Positions 12,148 through 27,100 of a stretch of DNA of 64,000 bases are shown here, piece by piece (position 1 is the stretch's first letter; every line of letters starts with the position of its first letter). The translations under genes were made by a program, and so were the position numbers. Source of the stretch: Epiperipatus broadwayi (lineage: Eukaryota > Onychophora > Udeonychophora > Euonychophora > Peripatidae); contig JAQFVV010006341.1 in NCBI GenBank assembly GCA_028023455.1, positions 1,428,001 to 1,492,000 of the forward strand. The letters are read 5' to 3'. The notes beneath the pieces were generated by a model that ran no database searches, was not told the origin of the DNA, and worked only from the letters and a program-made list of their open reading frames with translations.

Positions 12148-15100
12148 CTAAAATAATAGAAGAAAGATAGATCACATAAATGATTTAGTCTAAAATATTA
12201 TCAAAGTGTCCTTATAATAAATAACAACTTCATAATTGTAGTATAAACAGAAAATTAAATTCTGATTAATAATTCTTTTATTTAATATATGCTGAAGATT
12301 TTTGGCCAAATGCAGACTTAAACAAATTTCAGAAATAACTTTATTAAATAAATTCTTATTATATGTAAATTATATTAATTAAAAGAAATATCTAAAATTG
12401 AATTTAGTTTAAAATTTTGTTCTAAATATTACTAAAAATTTTGATTTAATCTACAAATTATTTTCATTTTATAAATAATTATTATTTTTTATTTTCTACA
12501 AACTCATCAAATTTATAAATAATAATTACTATTGTGAATAAACTGATTATGTAATAGTTAAGATTTACCGCTAGTAATCTGAAAATTATCTCCAGGCGTG
12601 AGAAGTTCCGCATAACAGCTTAAAAATTCTGTGATCATTGTAACATTTCCAAAGGCTTCATTAGGAATACCTTCTGGAGTTAAAACTAACTTAGGAGATG
12701 GTAAAGCCTTGAGATCTAAATCCTTATCTTCATAGCGTTTTAACATTTCCCTACGAAGTTTTCTTTGTTCAGCTAATCGTTCCTTTCTTTCTTTCATGGA
12801 TTTCATTAACTTATCAAGTCGTTTGTTTGTGATATATGCTAGTTTTTCTTCTTCTGTCATTGATTTTCTAAAAATAATAATGAGATCAGTGTTCCTTAAA
12901 TATAAATGCTAACTGATAAAAGTAATCATAACATAAATAGAAAAATCATATTTATAGAGCAAAACTTTATTTACAATAAAAAATAATAATGACTCACTAG
13001 AGTACCAAAAAATGTTTATGAAAGAACTATTTACATTTGTATCAAATATTTAATAATCCATCATGTGACATATCTTAATTAGAACATCTTCCAAGTTCAA
13101 TGCTGAATTTTCAATTTTCTTTGTTCATCTTAATATCGATTTTTTGAACTCATAGCCTTTGTTATTTGTTGCAATTAATCTTATATTTTCCCATTAGTTC
13201 TCTGCTAATAAGTGTTTATCTTATGCCATCCTTTCTTTGCGTACATATATATATACTATTTATTGAATTCATTTTTAATTCTATCCATGATGATCTCATA
13301 TAACTGTAATCATCACAACATTCTCCACATATATTCTCACATCTATTTTCCAAGTTTCTAAACATACAAAAAACGACCTTTGATCAATATTTCATATATG
13401 TATTTTTAGATTAAAACAACATAAATTTCATGATATATGTTGGATTTCCACGAACTATATAACTCACGTAATCTCAAAAAATAACCCCTCTTGGAGATAT
13501 AATGTCATGACAACTGTGACCTGCATATATTTAACTACTAAATTTAAAATAATAAAAGTTCTCTGCCTCAAAGTTTATTCACAGTCAAGCATAGAATTAT
13601 TAGAAATGTTTACTCTAAACAAGTTAAGCTATTACAGATATCACACTTCATCTTGATATATATATCAGCATTAATAAAGTATATAATGACATACTCACTT
13701 CAATACAACATAGCTAAAAACTATACAATTAATCAAATCAATATAATGGGGAAATGACTGTCTAAAATTTAAATACTATGTTATTATTTACATATCTCAA
13801 ATATTTATGGCACATTCCATCAAATAAAGTTGAGCAATTAATTTAATTATGTATATGATTACCTTATACAAGTAAAATATACTAGTAAATATATAATCAT
13901 AATCAACCTGATTAATTTCTATCTGCATGATTGTTTGATGACATTTAATCCATCAACATTTTTTGAAATATAATAAGGGTACTAATTTTACACAAGTTGT
14001 TTGATCAATTAAATGAGAAAACTGCACGATCAAGAAAATTCTTATTAGGACAAATATAGCAGGAAAGTTGCACCAAAAATATATCATTAACTATTTTCTC
14101 AGCAATAGTGCCATATAAATTACATGTGCAAATCTATGTAATTAAGACTCAATGGTCTAAAAGATTATATTCTTATTGAAATAACAACACAAATGAATAC
14201 GGCCATATAAAACCTTGGATAATAAATTAACAATCATCAGAGAAACACTAATAGTTTCAAGGAAAAAATAATATTATCTTATGTCTGATTATTAGGATGC
14301 ATTATTGTAGGTTGAGCACTGCTATTCATTTAGGAAAAAGTTGAATTGTTGAAATATCAGATCAAAATGTGATTCATTAGCTTGCTGTGAATATCTGTAA
14401 TACATATTGATTATCAATATATAAAAACAAAAAGTTTGCAATTCTACAGTAAACATTTATCAACAAAATAAATGTCAACAGAAAAAGAAAAACCAATATT
14501 TTCCAGTATCTAACTTTTTTTATGTCCACGATCATGATGCATCAAACAAATGCACAGGTTACAACTGACATCAAGATATTCATTTATTAAAGTATTCAAT
14601 TGTTCAAAAATAAAATCAGTTTATCTGTTATTTATATATATAACAAAATAAATGTGCTCTGAATTCTATGTGTGTTTTCGTTCGCCCTAATTTGAATAGG
14701 TGTATAAACAACATCAAAGATTATATTCTTCTTGTGCAAGCACAGCAGGCCGTCTACAAGATTGCACGTAGCGAAAACAACTGCCCAGCTGCATATTATG
14801 GGGAGACAAAAGCATCGGTTCTGTTAAATCCGCACTTACAACTGTGCCAATGTTATATCTGCAAGTCATACTGTGCGGTCAGCCAATAACGTTATACAAT
14901 TCCCATGCTGTTCTTTTCCAACGAGTGCTCTCCAACGAATCGGTCTGCAACCAAGCTCTCCAACGAATTGGTCTGCAACGAAGCTCTCCAACGAATTGGT
15001 CTGCAATTTCTCCGCTGAATTGATCTGCAACGAATGCTCTCTGACGAATTGGTCTACCACGAAGCCCTCCAAACGAAAATTGGTCTGCAACGAAGCTCCC

Positions 15101-18100
15101 CAACGAATTGGTCTGCAAATGAAGCTCTCCAACGAATGCTCTCAATATCTCCGCTGCGGTCTCTTTCAGCTACACCCGTGAACTACTTTTCCACTGGGCG
15201 CTAATCATTAACCGCCAGCACTGACGCGAGATATCTCTACTTAAATACTGCTTGACTGCTCTCTATGTTACCCTGCTAGATGTTACCCAGTCTTCTTATC
15301 GCTCTCCGACAACTGCAACGATGAATCAATGCACTGACCAATAAGGTAACGTCTCTTATCTAGAAACATTTGTAATTAGCAAATATTTCTAGGAATTGTC
15401 GATCGCCATTACGTCAATGCACTAATTAAATTCCTCAGCTATCAGAGCGCGATCTAAAAACAGCCTTACGAATAAATTCTAGTTTTTTCTGGAGTGCACA
15501 AACATGTCTGCCATTTTACAAAACCCTACAGGTTCACACTAGATTATCCCAACACGTGCATTCATACAATAAGGCCTTAGCTGATTCATCCTGCCCTTCA
15601 ATTTTTGTGCAGCATGCAATAGCTGTGGGTCATTCGTGCAGACCAGATGGACCAACAGTATTGTGTAGGGAGCGGAGTGATTTGCGAAGGAAGATTAAGA
15701 AGGTGTGTTTCATCATCTCAGCTGAGCATGCAATGAACAAAAGAGAGTCGTTTTATGCCTTGTCAAAAAAATGGCGAGTGGAAGCGCTCTGATTCTAATT
15801 TGCATATTCACCCGGTTTTGGTCGAATATTTGCATATCAGTATATCATTAAAAATGATAAGAGAGTTTGTACTTCTTGATAATGAAGGGTAAGCCTTCGA
15901 AAATGTTTGGAGATTTAATAAATCATTATTTATAGAATTTTTCAAGATAATTGTCCAATATATCATATTCGAATTATATAATGTGTGCATATTTAATACT
16001 AACACATATTAAAGTTTTACAATTTTATCTGTTATTGTTTCTCAACTACAGTATATATAAAATATATAAGCAAAATATTTGCAATTCTATGTTAAACAAA
16101 GACAGAAAATCACCTAATATATGTATTAGATGATTCTCTATCAGTATATAATTGCAAACTTTTGCTTTTATATTTTGTGAAATATGAACATTAGTTACAC
16201 AATATTACTGAATAGTCAAATAAATATCAATAATATAATTACTTTTTTCTTTAATTCTAAATATTTTTTAAAGCAATATTCACTAATTTAATTTTGTTCA
16301 ATTAATACTGTTTAAATTTAATTTTTCTTTAATGAATATTTAAAGCAATAAACGTAAGAATAATTTTACATATTTTCCTTTTTATGCAATAACTATTTGA
16401 ATGATAATTCAAATCCCTAAATTTCCTATTCCAAAAAAGGCCATGAAACATGGGTATCAGAATAATGTTAATTCAACCTGTATTTGAAATAAGGCATGTA
16501 TGTTGTAATACACTTAAAAATTCTTTTTTCATATCATTAACAGACTTAATCTAATCTCCAAAAATACTACATAGCTTTTATAAACAGAATACAAAAAATT
16601 CTGCTAATTATATCAAATTGTACTTATATATTAAAGAGATACTTTAAAAGTTTATTTACAACTTTTAACAAATCAACTAAAATAACATCAAAATCAATTG
16701 GTAGTCCACAATTGTTAAGTTGAACAATTTCATAATGGTTATTAAAAAATGTGTTGTAATAATTTTTGATGAATAACTATTCTTCAATTTGCTTGATAAA
16801 TGACCCAGTTAGATAACCTTCTGAAGTTCCTTCTTAAAATATAATCTTCACTATCTTAGACTGGCTTATGATTCATCCTTATCACATTCTAATAATTCTT
16901 TAAAAACATTATATGCAAATGGTAATCATCAGAAATTGTTTATGCTCCATTTTAATTTTATGATTCTATAAAAGATTTCAATTGTTCTTTTTGACACACC
17001 ATTTTCAGTCAAAACATTTCAAAGTATCACAAATAACAAGAAAAAAAAGTTGTGGACTGTCTGTGCATATATAATATACACATGTGAATGTAAATAAAGA
17101 TTATTACTTTACTATGTAATAATGTACAGGCAGTTCATGAATAAATTATGTAATTATTATTTTTAAGCTATTCTAAAAAAATCTGCATATGTCAATCATA
17201 TCAATTATGCAATGGAGAACAATTATGTTTAATGGACTCTTGTATAAAAACTCCCATTAGGATTTATGGATGTGTGTAATGAAGAGACATGAAATGCTAT
17301 GAAGGTGTAATAACTGTGAGAAAGTGTAATAATTGCGAATATGATTTGAATATTACAATAGCAGATGATTGTCTGCATAATGATGATATAGTTTATAATT
17401 TTATTCTGTTCCTAACATATATATTGTGACAGAATGGGTTTGAACCCAGTCACAAATAGATTATTTAATCGGTGTAAACATATATAGATGTAGAGATATA
17501 GATAATATTTAATTTTTCTTATTACGTGGTGGTGGTTACAAATACATAAACACGGAGGGAGGGACTCTGTCATTTTAAATGATATATACGTGTGTGTGAC
17601 AAATGCGTGTATGAATGAATTAAGTAGTGAAAAGAGAGAAAACGAGATTTTTGTTTCACGTTGAAAAAGCTAGAGTTTTTCGGCAGAATGAGATTTTATT
17701 TTCTGTTACATTACAATAGAAGCTTAGAAGCTACGACACGAGTTTTCACATGTCTAACAGATCTGGTTATTTCACATTGAAAATCAGAAGTGAGATAAAA
17801 AAGAAGGTTCTAGAACCAATGGAGGGGGCTATAAAAGCGAGCCACCTAGAATGCATAGGATCTTTTTTCGGCAGAACTACAACAGTGAACACCTAAACGG
17901 TTTTAATATTTAAAATATATAATGGCGATTTCAAAAGAAATGTCAGGGTAAGAGAAGCCGCATCGGATTCAAGCCCCTGATCCCAACCTGCTGCAGCTGC
18001 CTCAATAAAACCATGATGCCTCGAAACAACACATAATTCCAGCGTGGAATCAAATGAATCTTGTCGGCCAATGGACATAAAGATCTCAAATCATTACTTT

Positions 18101-21100
18101 GAATTGCCTAATTTACCTGCGGAATGGAACTATATAATAAATAAATAAAATTTTCTTCTACTACTTCCCAGGAAAGCCAGGTAAAGAACTTTAATCATTG
18201 ATCTTTTTGAATCTTCTTTATAAAAAGGAAATTTTGTATTTGCAATAATCAGTGAAGGTGACATATGAACTAACTTTATAAGATTTCTTTAAAGCTTCAT
18301 TCCATTACGGACGTAATAAAGTAACTAGTGTTGAAAGTCACATAATACAAACTTTTCGTAGTATCGACCTTCACTACTTGAGATGTGTGTGAGAGATCTA
18401 TTGGAAAGAATGGCGTATGATTGCGATTTAAAATGACAGGGTGCTAAATATTGTTTTTTTTTTTTATAATATTAAATAAATATATCAAGAAAGTAGAGTA
18501 TTGACTTAGTTTAATTGTTTATAAATCCATTTATTTAGTTTATGATTATTTTATTTGTTTTTATGTTTAAAAATAAAAATAAAAGAGAACTCTTAATCCA
18601 TTCGTAGCTACTCACGGTTGTGACGCCACCCGACCATGAAACTGAGCTAGCTGATGGTCAAAACCTCTCTCACATTACGTAAATAGTATTCTTGTTGGTA
18701 ATATATCGACTTCGCATAATTCTTCTATTCGTATAGGATTGGCATTTGGTGTCCTTCGGACGACCATAAATACGCGTTGGGGATATATTACAGTTGCGAG
18801 AATAACCCATAAGTTTTGAATAATAATATTTTAGGTCAAACCACTTAATTAAATAAAAATACACAGGCACGTATATTGATACATTATATACATATTCGGT
18901 TGTATACACCTGTCTAGTGAGAGGTAAAATAGGGTTTTGTTATAATGGCGTCCCAACTAAAGGGCTTCGAAGAGAAGTAGGGGGAATGGGGAGAGTTATG
19001 AGATATTAGAAATATGTTAATAAAGCAATAAGTTTTATAGTTTATTGAAGAAAGAGTTGTTTAGATATATAGTTCAAATGAAGCGTTAAATAAATCAAAA
19101 GGCGTTAATTTGTTAAATGTATATCTATTAAGAAATAACCAGTTTTGTCAGTTTGTAGATGCGCAGTAGGGCAAACATACATAAGCTATTATTTTTAATT
19201 TCTTTGTCTATTCCGATGAGGTTTCGAGAGGTAAAGTGGTTAACAGGAAAGCAGTGCAGGGTGCTGAGATGGGGGAGTGGGTCCGAAGCATTAAGCAAAG
19301 GTAAAATAAAAAAAAAGAAATTTATGAAAACAAGAGCGCAAGAGAATATGGAAAAAGAGGAACAGGAAAATATGTTGGAGCGAATTTTGAAAAAGCTTGA
19401 AAGTCTAGAGTTGAGATTCGAAGAGATAGAAAAGAGAATGGACAGATTAGAACAGAAAGTGGGAATCAAAGACGAGAATGATTTTGTAGAACAGGAAGGT
19501 GAAAAGACAGATATGGAGAGTAGAGATGAACAGAATCAAGGCACTCAAGTAAACACCTCAGAAAAACCGGCAGCGGTAATAAGTCACATGATGGTGCAAG
19601 GGAGTAAGAACCAAATCATAAAAATTCGTCCATTTGCAGGTAGAATGGGGGAAGCACCGGTCGAAAATCTACTAGCCCAGAAAAATATTTCACTATAAAT
19701 CCCATGTCATGTGTGGCAACCTTACAGACAATGCCCAGTCATGGTGGGATGCGCTTGGTCGACAGCCGACTACTTTTGAAGAATATAAAAAAGAAGTGAG
19801 AGAGGCTTTTTGGTCCGAGAATAGGCAGAAGTTAACGCGCTATCAAATTATGCAAGAAAAGATTAAAGAAGGGTGCAATGATAGCTATTCACAATTCTTT
19901 CATAATCAGGTGGCTAGACTGCGGACATAGGATGCATGCAACATGACAGAGAGTCATATAATGCGTATTATAAGACACAGATGCCCATGAAAGTGGAACA
20001 GATGATCTTGGGATCAGGGAAAACATCACTGGGAGATTGCGGAGCTGCTCAATGCCATTGACATGAGCTCGTATGACTACGGCGGGCATCATGAAGCAGT
20101 AAAAGATGAAAGAGGGCGGAGAACGGGAGTGGATACCTTTCCAAAATGGAGAGGAACACCCGAAGAGAAGAGACCACCAGAGAAGCCGAACTTCGGACCA
20201 GGAAAAGAAGCAGAGGGACATATTAGGCGTAATACATAAGTGTTGTACGAAAGAGCTGTTCAAAATACGCAAATGTATTTGAAGGCTTTTGGAGGAGGGG
20301 GTATTGTGACAGAATGGGTTCGAACCCAGTCACAAATAAATTATTTAATTGGTAAACATATATAGATGTAGAGATATATATATATAATATTTAATTTTGT
20401 TTATTATGTGGTGGTGGTTACAAATACATAAACACGGGGGGAGGGATTCTGTCATTTTTAATGATATATATGTGTGTGTGTCACAAATGCGAGTATGAAT
20501 GAATTAAGGAGTGAAAAGAGAGAAAACGAGATTTTTGTTTTACGTTGAAAAAGCTAGAGTTTTCCGGCAGAATGAGATTTTATTTTCCGTTATATTACAA
20601 TAGAAGCTACGACACGAGTTTTCATCCGCCTAACAGATCTGGTTATTCCACATTAAAAATCGAAAGTGAGATAAAAAAGAAGCTTCTAGAACCAATGGAG
20701 GGGGCTATAAAAGCGAACCACCCAGAATGCATAGGATCTTTTTCCGGCAGAGCTACAACAGTAAACACCTAAATGGTTTTAATATTTAAAATATATAATG
20801 GCGATTTCAAAAGAAATGTCGGGGTAAGAGAAGCCGCATCGGATTCATGTCCATGATCTCAACCTGCTGCAGCTGCCTCAATAAAATCATGATGCCTCGA
20901 AACAACACATAATTCCAGCGTGGAATCAAGTGAACCTCGTCGGCCAACGGACATAAAGATCTCAAATCGTTACCTTAAATTGCCTAATTTACCTGCGGAA
21001 CGGAACTATATAATAAATAAATAAAATTGCTTCTACTACTTCCCAGGAAAGCCAGGTAAAGAACTTTAATCATTGATCTCTTTGAATCTTCTTTATATAA

Positions 21101-24100
21101 AGGAAATTTTGTATTTGCAATAATCAGTGAAGGTGACGTACGAACTAACTTTATAAGATTTCTTTAAAGCTTTGTTCCATTACGGACATAATAAAGTAAC
21201 TAGTGTTGAAAGTTACTACTTGAGATATGTATGAGAGATCTATTGGAAAGAATGACGTATGATTGCGATTTGAAATGACAGAGTGCTAAATATTGTTTTT
21301 TTTTTTATAATATTAAATAAATATATCAAGAAAGTAGAGTATTGACTTAGTTTAATTGTTTAAAAATAAAAGAGAACTTTTAACCCCATTCGTAGCTACT
21401 CATGGCTGTGACACCATCCGACCATGAGACTGAGCTAGCTGATGGTCAAAACCTCTCTCACATTACGTAAATAGCATTCTTGTTGGTAATATATCTACTT
21501 CGTGTAATTCTTATATTCATATAGGATTGGCGCTTGGTGTCCTTCGGATGACCATAAATACGCGTTGGGGATATATTACAGTTGCGAGAATAACCCCTAA
21601 GTTTTAAATAATAATATTTTAGGTCAAACCACTTAATTAAATAAAAATACATAGGCATGTATTTTGATACATCATATACATATTCGGTAGTATACACCTG
21701 TCTAGTGAGAGGTAAAATAGGGTTTTGTTATAATATATATAGATGCATGAATTTTCAATTAAGATGTGCTGTGTGTGATAATTATCGACTATGTGTAGAA
21801 ACTGACACAAACATGCTGAAGCTTATTAGTAGACTGTATAGGTTTCTAATGAAATTTCTAATTGTTTTCTATTCTTTATTCGTTTTCTATTTTGTTACTG
21901 ACATTAAATAAATTTATTTTGTTACCATAAAGTTGTACTTAAAAGTTACCAATGCTCTCTTTACTAATATTAATGTAATAATACCGTCAGGATATAGCAG
22001 AATGGTGCAGTCAAATGAATACTTTAAGTTCATAATAAACTAGATGCAGTCAACAGCTTATGAAGAACCTTGCATTCAATATTAGAATAACGCAGTTAAT
22101 ATAAATCTCGTATAAATTGATAGAAAAACAGAATTATTAACCCATACTGCTTCTTTTATATGTCATTTTGAAGAGCTCATATCACTTTATTATATGAACT
22201 ATAGTTCGGAAAAGAGAAATTTTATAAATTATTTATCAATTTTTTTTTTAAAAAATTACTATTTCTATTAGGCAGAACATTATTTAATATTCAAAAATTC
22301 ACGATGAATGACCTCAAATTAATTAACATTAACAATGATAAGCTGTTTTACAAGCTTCTCTGCATAAAATAAATGAAAGAAAATTTTTTTTGAAAAACAC
22401 ATTATGATTGGAATTCATTATTAAACATTGTTGTTATAGTTACAGTCGATATAAAACAGTATTAGAAATTTGCTATTAGAATTCACAAATAATTAATTTG
22501 ATCAATTCAATGTTAAAAATTTGATAAATTTCATAATTATTTCCACTTTTATTTTTTAACTTGATATAAATTAACTATAATTTTTTTATTAGATATTAAA
22601 AATTATAGTATGTCAGTGAATATATATATATATAATGTAACGGTATACATATGCCGTTACATTATTTTTAAATTAAAATAAATAGGAAATAATCTTAAAT
22701 AAAAATTGATTTAGTAAAAACTAAAAGAAAATTAAGTTATATTTAACATATATATTATCGCACAGATGGAAAACTTAAAAAAAAAAAAAAAAAAAAAATT
22801 CAAAAGTAAGAAATTTAAAAAAAAAAAATAAAGATCTCAAGAATAATACTTTTAGTGAAAAGTTATATAAAAAAAATAGAAACAAATGTTAATTAGTAGA
22901 AATAAATGTTAATTAATTTCTATTTTAAGAATCATGTTTAATCTTAGTAAATGGAAATGATTGTTTTATTAATTAAATGTAAAGCAAACTGGCCCTTGCG
23001 GCACTTGAATAATTGAAAGGTAAGATAAGATATAAAAAAAATTAAAGATTGACCAATGCAAGCACAAGCCACGCATGAGCCAGAAAAAAAAACATCCAGA
23101 CTTTACGTCATGTTCAATGGATCTGTAAAATTTCTGATAAGGAAGGCCTAATACTATAAAAAGAAAAATAATTAATAGTTGTTTTAATCTATTAATCTTG
23201 CAGCTGCATTGTGGACTCCGTGATGTAGGGGTCTTGCAATAAAATAGTTTCCTTTGCATGCACCAGCTGAGGCCTCCCAATGACAGTTCCTGACCCAAGT
23301 ATTGGCAAGCAGCGGTTTCATCTCCAAAGAGAAGAATCTACACAGATTGCGAGACTTAGGATGGACTTCATAAACCTGCTGCAATCAGGAGGATTTGTAA
23401 ATACTTACTCTGGGAAGTACAAACTTTTATCAATATGAACTTATAGATCGATCTTTTAAACAAACTATCAATTAGTAATCTAAAGTATGAACTCTTATCT
23501 GACTTAAAAGAACTCTAAATCAATTATTAATATTTTTTTTTTATGTATATGTTTACTAATTAATCATTTCCATTTTTCTTTCATTTATTTTGATCTGTTT
23601 ACTAAATTATTAAATTTAAAGTTGGGTGTAGATAGTTGCATAGATTCGTTTGTTAGTTTAAAGGAGTTTAATTTCAGTCTATTTGTTTCGAAGTTGAGTC
23701 GATGCTGGTGGAGGGATATATGGGTAATTATATCAATGTAATGTGAAGCGTGAGCAACGTGTCCAACTGAATACATGGCCCCCAAAGGTATAGTCATATC
23801 ATTGCAATGGATGCAGACGTATTTCCTGCAACATTGATCCCCTTTCGTGCTATGGATAGGGACTATAAGTCAGCAAAGTACAACTCTCCCTCCATATGTA
23901 GAATTTCTTTTTAATATTTTATATATACACCTAGGTCTCGTTTTACGCGATAGATAGGTTCCTCAGAAAACACGCGCAAACAAAATCGCGCAAAAATAGA
24001 CGTAACTTACATTGAAAAAGGGGGGATGCGGTCTGTGATTTTTCAAAATTCGCGTAAAAGCAAAGCACCAATGTAAAATTACTTTAAAATTCGCGCAAAA

Positions 24101-27100
24101 AAAAAAAAATAAGGTAATAAAATATGACTAATAAAAAATTTCAAATTTGAAAAAATTAATACAAGACAAACTTTTTTTAACTATAATATTTAATTTTATT
24201 CAAAATAATATATTTTTATGCATAATTCACAGTACAGTAATTTACATTTTTTTATACACGTTTTAATTATTATAGCTATTTGCCAAAAAACACGTTCGTT
24301 TGCAAACAACTAGCACCAACTTCACACTCATGTTGTAACAGTGGTTTTCTGGTGACAACGTAATTAGTAATTAATCTTTGAGACGATGATTTTATTAATT
24401 GTTTATGAAACTAACAACTAAAAATTAAATTCTTATTTTTGTCTTTAATTTTCAATTCCGTTTAAAAATCAAATTTCACATTAATTTCAAGTCGCAGTAA
24501 GTAATTTTTAAATTGTTAATTACAATTAAAAATCAGATTTTAATTTTTAATTGTCAAATTTAATTGTGCCCACTGCTATTACTGACCTTTTAAAAATAAA
24601 CTTGTGGACACTAAATGATTAATAATTGATTACGTTCTTTTTTAAAAAGCAAAAACAGAATGTGATTTAAAATGCAAAATTAACACGTACAATGTTTGAA
24701 CAAATTTACATTATAATCTTGTAAAATTTAATGTGTGTATATATAAAATGTGGAAATTATGATTTTAATTTCATTATTGCATAAAATCTTACTATTATAA
24801 AGCACTGAAAATATTGAAATTACTAAGATGAAAGTCGAATTCCAATAATGTGCTATTACTTTCAATATAACGTAAGTGCGCGAAATTTATTATTTAAAGT
24901 AATAGCGCATTATCGGAGTTCATACACATGGGTCTCTTTTTACGCGGACTTATTTAACACACTTCCGGTGAAACACAAAAAGCGTTAAATAATTCCGCGT
25001 AAAAAGAGACCCAGGTGTATATGATTCGTTTGCCAGACAGACGCACATTCCTGTACTGGACGAGGATCATTTCTTTTAAATAATATCACGCAGCAGATGC
25101 ACATTCCTATCAGGGTGGTTTTATGCATAACATCTTCATATTGCATTGGTTGCGTCTGTATATTGAAGTGAGCGTTGGTTTGGCTACGAACTTTTAGCCT
25201 GAAATTGGATATTTTGAAAAGTTTTAATTGGATAGTCTATGTAGCCTATCTACACTCAACATTTTAAAATAAAAATATTATATAAAATTTTCATCTGTGC
25301 GGACTGTCTAAAAATAATAATTTAAATTCTTCATAAAATCAAAAGCAATATTAATTTATACATGTGCGTAAATAAATGCTTTGTTGATAATTACTGACAG
25401 TAATTTATTTTTTTTAAATGTTTGTCTTTTATTAAAATGTTTTAAATAATTTAGATTATAAATCTCTGTTTCTTTTTAAGCTAATGGCATGGGCTAACAG
25501 TCAATATAAAAATTGGATTTTTTCCCAAGGTGTATCTGCCTACATTATAAATTGTCTAGGTTCGAAAAGCCTAGTGGCGCCCTGTATGGCAGTTAGACAA
25601 AGCACCCATATACCCCGACTGTTATAATAAAAATTAAACATAGGATTTACAAATAAACGCATTTATTACAAGAAATTAGGAACTGCAAACTATTAATACT
25701 ATTCTTATAATTTTATGTGACTCAAACAAACTGAACATCTCTTTTGGTTCCCTCCACCATTCAATTATTTTATGCAAATGGTTTTTTCACTAGTTTATAA
25801 TTTAATTTCAACTTACAATTTCTTTTTTTCTTCTAGCTTTTCCAATTTTTGTAAAACAGCTTGCTTAATATGAAGTGGAAGAGCATTTCTTTGTTTTTCA
25901 CTGAGCTCAAGAGCTGCTTTGGTAAAAAGGTGGATAGAAGCAGACCTTCGATTTTCATCTAATGCCTTTTGAATTCTTAAAAGAAAAAGTTTTTAAGTTG
26001 ATGACTAAATAATTTATATCATTAGATATATATAAAATTTTTCAGAAAAAAAAACAACTAACAAATTTTTGTATAATATTGTAAAAAAAAAAAAAAAAAA
26101 AGATTTAAGTTAATATTTGTTTAATTATAACTTTTTAAGCATAATGACAGTACAATTAACAACTATTGTGCATTAAACAAAAAAAAAAAATCGCTGTATT
26201 TTTTTTTTTTACTATTCATAAAAAAATTATATTTATCCTTAACAAGTGCACAAAGAAATATGGAATACCAAATTTTATTAAAAAGATATGCTATTCTATT
26301 AAAAGTGTATAGCTCAAAAATAACTTTTTACCTCTGCACAATGAGTGGCTGTGGCTTGGGAGGAGATACACCTTTGGATTTATTCGGAGATTTACCTTTC
26401 TTGGTAGACATATCTAATAAAGTCATTTGCTTCATAGCCTAAAAAATATATGTATATACTTGAAAACTTATCAAATTATCAGCGTAAGATAGTTGCACAA
26501 TTTTAAATTATACACTTACCCATTAAATCATCACTAAAGTCATTTCAATGTAATGTTTACTCACTAATCCAAATTTATTAAGCTTAATATTTTACAAGCT
26601 AAAGTTAAATATGTTCTTTATTTAAAACGTATAAAAAATAATGATATACCACACAATCAATCATTAGAAGGAATTTATAAATTAATACAGCTATAAGTTT
26701 AACTTTGGAAGAAAAAAAAATCCCGATAAAGAATAAAAAATTAAAGAAGCATTTTGGGATGATTAAATAAACCAATCCATGAATCACAAAGATACATATA
26801 TAAACAACATGCTTTCTTTAGTTTAAAAAACAGATTTGGCAGAAAACATTTCTTTATGAAAAAATTCTAACATCTTGCTCAATTGGAACTATTATATCTC
26901 CTTCCAATGATAAAAATCAATAACATGCTATTTCAAAGCATATATGAGATAATATAAATGAAGTCTATCTTTTTTCAAGAAAACCATGCTAAACTTTTTT
27001 AAAAAAGTTCAGTTTCACATGCCAATCAAAGAAAAATATGTTTTTACAATTCAATATCATTTTATGCATTTTATTATCTTGACACTATATATTTACAAAA

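Larger units (their letters stand above)
12868..25816 (-). other. BAZ1B intron, 12.9 kb: contents
   Basis: Intron between the pre-DDT helical exon and the DDT exon, with GTAAGT donor and TTTTAG acceptor. It holds the GC-richer island and minisatellite (14640-15830), the LTR retrotransposon (17425-21733), a short hairpin (22634-22663) and the inverted Tigger-like MITE (23926-25019). Stretches 12870-14640, 15830-17420, 21735-23925 and 25020-25815 are AT-rich and otherwise featureless to me. Two overlapping minus-strand ORFs at 22969-23384 have no recognisable family. Confidence 0.7.

Noticed and set aside
14866-15181. Overlapping ORFs of 88-102 codons on both strands.
   Set aside because: They run through a 28-bp minisatellite and are repeat by-products.
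18670-18909. Minus-strand ORF of 79 codons, with a homologue at 21458-21697.
   Set aside because: Both lie at the same place in the two LTRs and are antisense to the element; conservation follows from LTR duplication and not from coding function.
22969-23384. Two overlapping minus-strand ORFs with words such as EVHPKSRNLCRF.
   Set aside because: No recognisable family, no convincing splice sites in phase with BAZ1B, and no element boundaries.
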